A stretch of DNA of 64,000 nt, taken from positions 19,891-83,890 of the forward strand of contig NZ_SRRT01000013.1 of the NCBI RefSeq assembly GCF_004784475.1, written 5' to 3'. The stretch comes from Streptomyces bauhiniae (lineage in GTDB: Bacteria; Actinomycetota; Actinomycetes; Streptomycetales; Streptomycetaceae). Positions 62,873 through 64,000 of this stretch are shown in pieces. The translations under genes and the position numbers were made by a program. The stretch's first letter is position 1, and each line of letters opens with the position of its first letter. The notes below the pieces were generated by a model. It did no database searches. It saw nothing but the letters and a program-made list of their open reading frames with translations, and was not told the DNA's origin.

Positions 62873-64000
62873 TCACCGCTTGGTCCCGCCCCGGCTCTGC
62901 TGCTCGTCGGGGCCCTGCTGCTGCGCGGACTGCTGCTGAGACTGCTGCCGGGCGGCCTCCTGCTGGGCCTGGACCCGGCGGGCCTCCTCCGCAACGCGCT
63001 GCTCGTACGGCTGCGCATCACGGCGGTTCATCTCCTGCCTGACCGCGGCCGCGGCCGCGTCGAGCTTCCCGACCTCGCCCCGCGCCGATGCCGCCTCTCG
63101 GCCTGCGGTGTCGGCCCGGCGCTGCCGCGCCTCCTTCGTCCGTTCCAGCACGGCCTCGCGCGAACCGCCGCTTCGTTCCCACGACGCCAACGCCTCGTCG
63201 TGCTGCGCTGCGGGGCCGGCCGTCCGCTCGGCGTCGGCCTGCCGCTGCCGGAGGGCGGTGATCCGCTCGGCGGACCGCTCGTGCTCCGTCCGCAGCTCCG
63301 CCAGACGGTTCTCCAGCTGCACTCGGTCCTCACCCCGTACGGCGGGGCGACCGAAGCGGGCGGTCTCGGCCAGACTCGCCTCGATGCGGACGGCTTCCTC
63401 GCGGGCCCTGATGTCGGCGCTCTGTGCGGCGGGCAGCTCCACGGCGATGGCCCGCAGGTCCTGGATGGCCTCGATCCGGGCGGCGCGCTCAGCGACACTA
63501 CGCTCGACCGCGCCGCCGGGCTCCAGCGCGGCGTGCAGTTCCGCAGCCTTCGCCTCCTGGGCAGCGGCGTGCTCCTGCGCCGTGTCGGCCGCCTCCACGT
63601 AGTAGGCCAGCGTGGTCGAGAGCTCCGCATCGGGCACGTCCGCGTACGGGCGAGGCTCGGACGGGTTGCTCTGCTGACGCTCCTCCCCGCCGGCGTCCTG
63701 CTGCTCGGCCGCAGTGTCGACGGCCGCCTCGACCACGTCCTCCGCGGTCTCCTCGACGGCCTGGTCCTCGTCGCGCTCCCGCTCGTCCTCGCGGACCTGC
63801 TCCGCCTCCGGCTCCTCGACCACCGTCTCCGAGAGGTCCTCGGCCGCAGTGTCGACGGCCGCCTCGACCACGTCCTCCGCGGTCTCCTCGACGGCCTGGT
63901 CCTCGTCGCGCTCCCGCTCGTCCTCGCGGACCTGCTCCGCCTCCGGCTCCTCGACCACCGTCTCCGAGAGGTCCTCGGCCGCAGTGTCGACGGCCGCCTC
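62873..64000 (-). CDS. Large coiled-coil protein, C-terminal part; 3' end seen
   Basis: A leftward frame of more than 370 residues enters from the right edge without a start. Its visible first part is made of 45-residue acidic repeats (AVDTAAEDLSETVVEEPEAE and so on), then a long charged coiled coil (AAQEAKAAELHAALEPGGAV, RLAELRTEHERSAERITALR) and a Gln/Arg-rich tail (QQEAARQQSQQQSAQQQG). It lies beside the conjugation operon, where a relaxase or mobilisation protein would be expected. It may be the tail of such a protein, but no catalytic domain is in the window, so this is a guess. Confidence 0.65.
   Translation of the reverse strand, partial: EAAVDTAAEDLSETVVEEPEAEQVREDERERDEDQAVEETAEDVVEAAVDTAAEDLSETVVEEPEAEQVREDERERDEDQAVEETAEDVVEAAVDTAAEQQDAGGEERQQSNPSEPRPYADVPDAELSTTLAYYVEAADTAQEHAAAQEAKAAELHAALEPGGAVERSVAERAARIEAIQDLRAIAVELPAAQSADIRAREEAVRIEASLAETARFGRPAVRGEDRVQLENRLAELRTEHERSAERITALRQRQADAERTAGPAAQHDEALASWERSGGSREAVLERTKEARQRRADTAGREAASARGEVGKLDAAAAAVRQEMNRRDAQPYEQRVAEEARRVQAQQEAARQQSQQQSAQQQGPDEQQSRGGTKR
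63712..64000. repeat. 135-bp tandem repeats, at least two copies
   Basis: Units start at 63712, 63847 and 63982 (exactly 135 bp apart); the third is cut by the window. The two full copies are almost identical in sequence. Each encodes the 45-residue acidic unit of the coiled-coil protein. Near-identity at the DNA level indicates recent or ongoing expansion. Confidence 0.9.

Overview
The base composition (about 70% G+C), the wealth of GTG/TTG starts, the four-base ATGA/GTGA overlaps between neighbouring genes and the protein families (DUF397, Scr1/DUF5753, DUF4913, SCO6880-like, DUF2637, GntR/HutC) point to Streptomyces or a close relative. The gene content points to a large plasmid or an integrated conjugative element rather than core chromosome. 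It includes partition ATPases with a ParB-like partner, a replication-initiator-like gene with internal repeats, a type IV-like conjugation operon, a toxin-antitoxin pair, tyrosine recombinases and many short hypothetical genes. No rRNA, tRNA, CRISPR array or intact insertion sequence was seen.

Layout. 1-4.6 kb: a tightly coupled leftward operon of small and membrane proteins (one DUF2637-like) faces a rightward gene for a GntR regulator fused to an acetyltransferase; two copies of a HutC-type operator lie between them. 4.6-10 kb: putative replication region. A winged-helix/zinc-ribbon gene carries four AT-cored repeats and a 15-bp direct repeat inside its coding sequence. It is followed by structured noncoding DNA, three TTGC-TATA-GCAA palindromes, and two overlapping winged-helix genes. 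10-22.5 kb: small unknown genes punctuated by five copies of a 19-bp imperfect palindrome (TGTCAACGnnnCGGTGACA type; a sixth lies at 38.2 kb). 22.5-24 kb: an intact-looking tyrosine recombinase and its partner.

24.1-32.8 kb: an XRE/TPR regulator diverges from a seven-gene operon: glycosyltransferase, archaeal-type S-adenosylmethionine synthetase, sugar isomerase-like TIM barrel, Gfo/Idh/MocA oxidoreductase, P-loop kinase, TobZ/CmcH-type O-carbamoyltransferase and Nudix hydrolase. This looks like a specialised-metabolite cassette for a carbamoylated sugar or nucleoside product; I do not recognise a characterised pathway with this set. It is the best candidate here for an undescribed system.

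33-43.9 kb: a ParA-like ATPase, a RelE/ParE-like toxin-antitoxin pair, an operon headed by a small helix-turn-helix protein beneath the 19-bp palindrome, another operon whose promoter is bracketed by GTTGGCT palindromes (shared with 9.0 kb), a ParA/ParB-like partition pair, and a second DUF2637-like membrane protein. 43.9-51.2 kb: a protein-kinase-like gene, a HATPase / Scr1-type XRE / DUF397 regulatory trio, and a leftward set under paired TGTCGGGG operators. 51.3-64 kb: a conjugation module. A transglycosylase/M23 hydrolase diverges from a coupled operon for a MinD/ParA-like ATPase, VirB2-, VirB8- and VirB6-like membrane proteins, a SCO6880-family protein, VirB4, VirD4 and DUF4913. A leftward, repeat-rich coiled-coil protein running off the right edge faces that operon. 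Strong hairpin terminators separate most converging operons.
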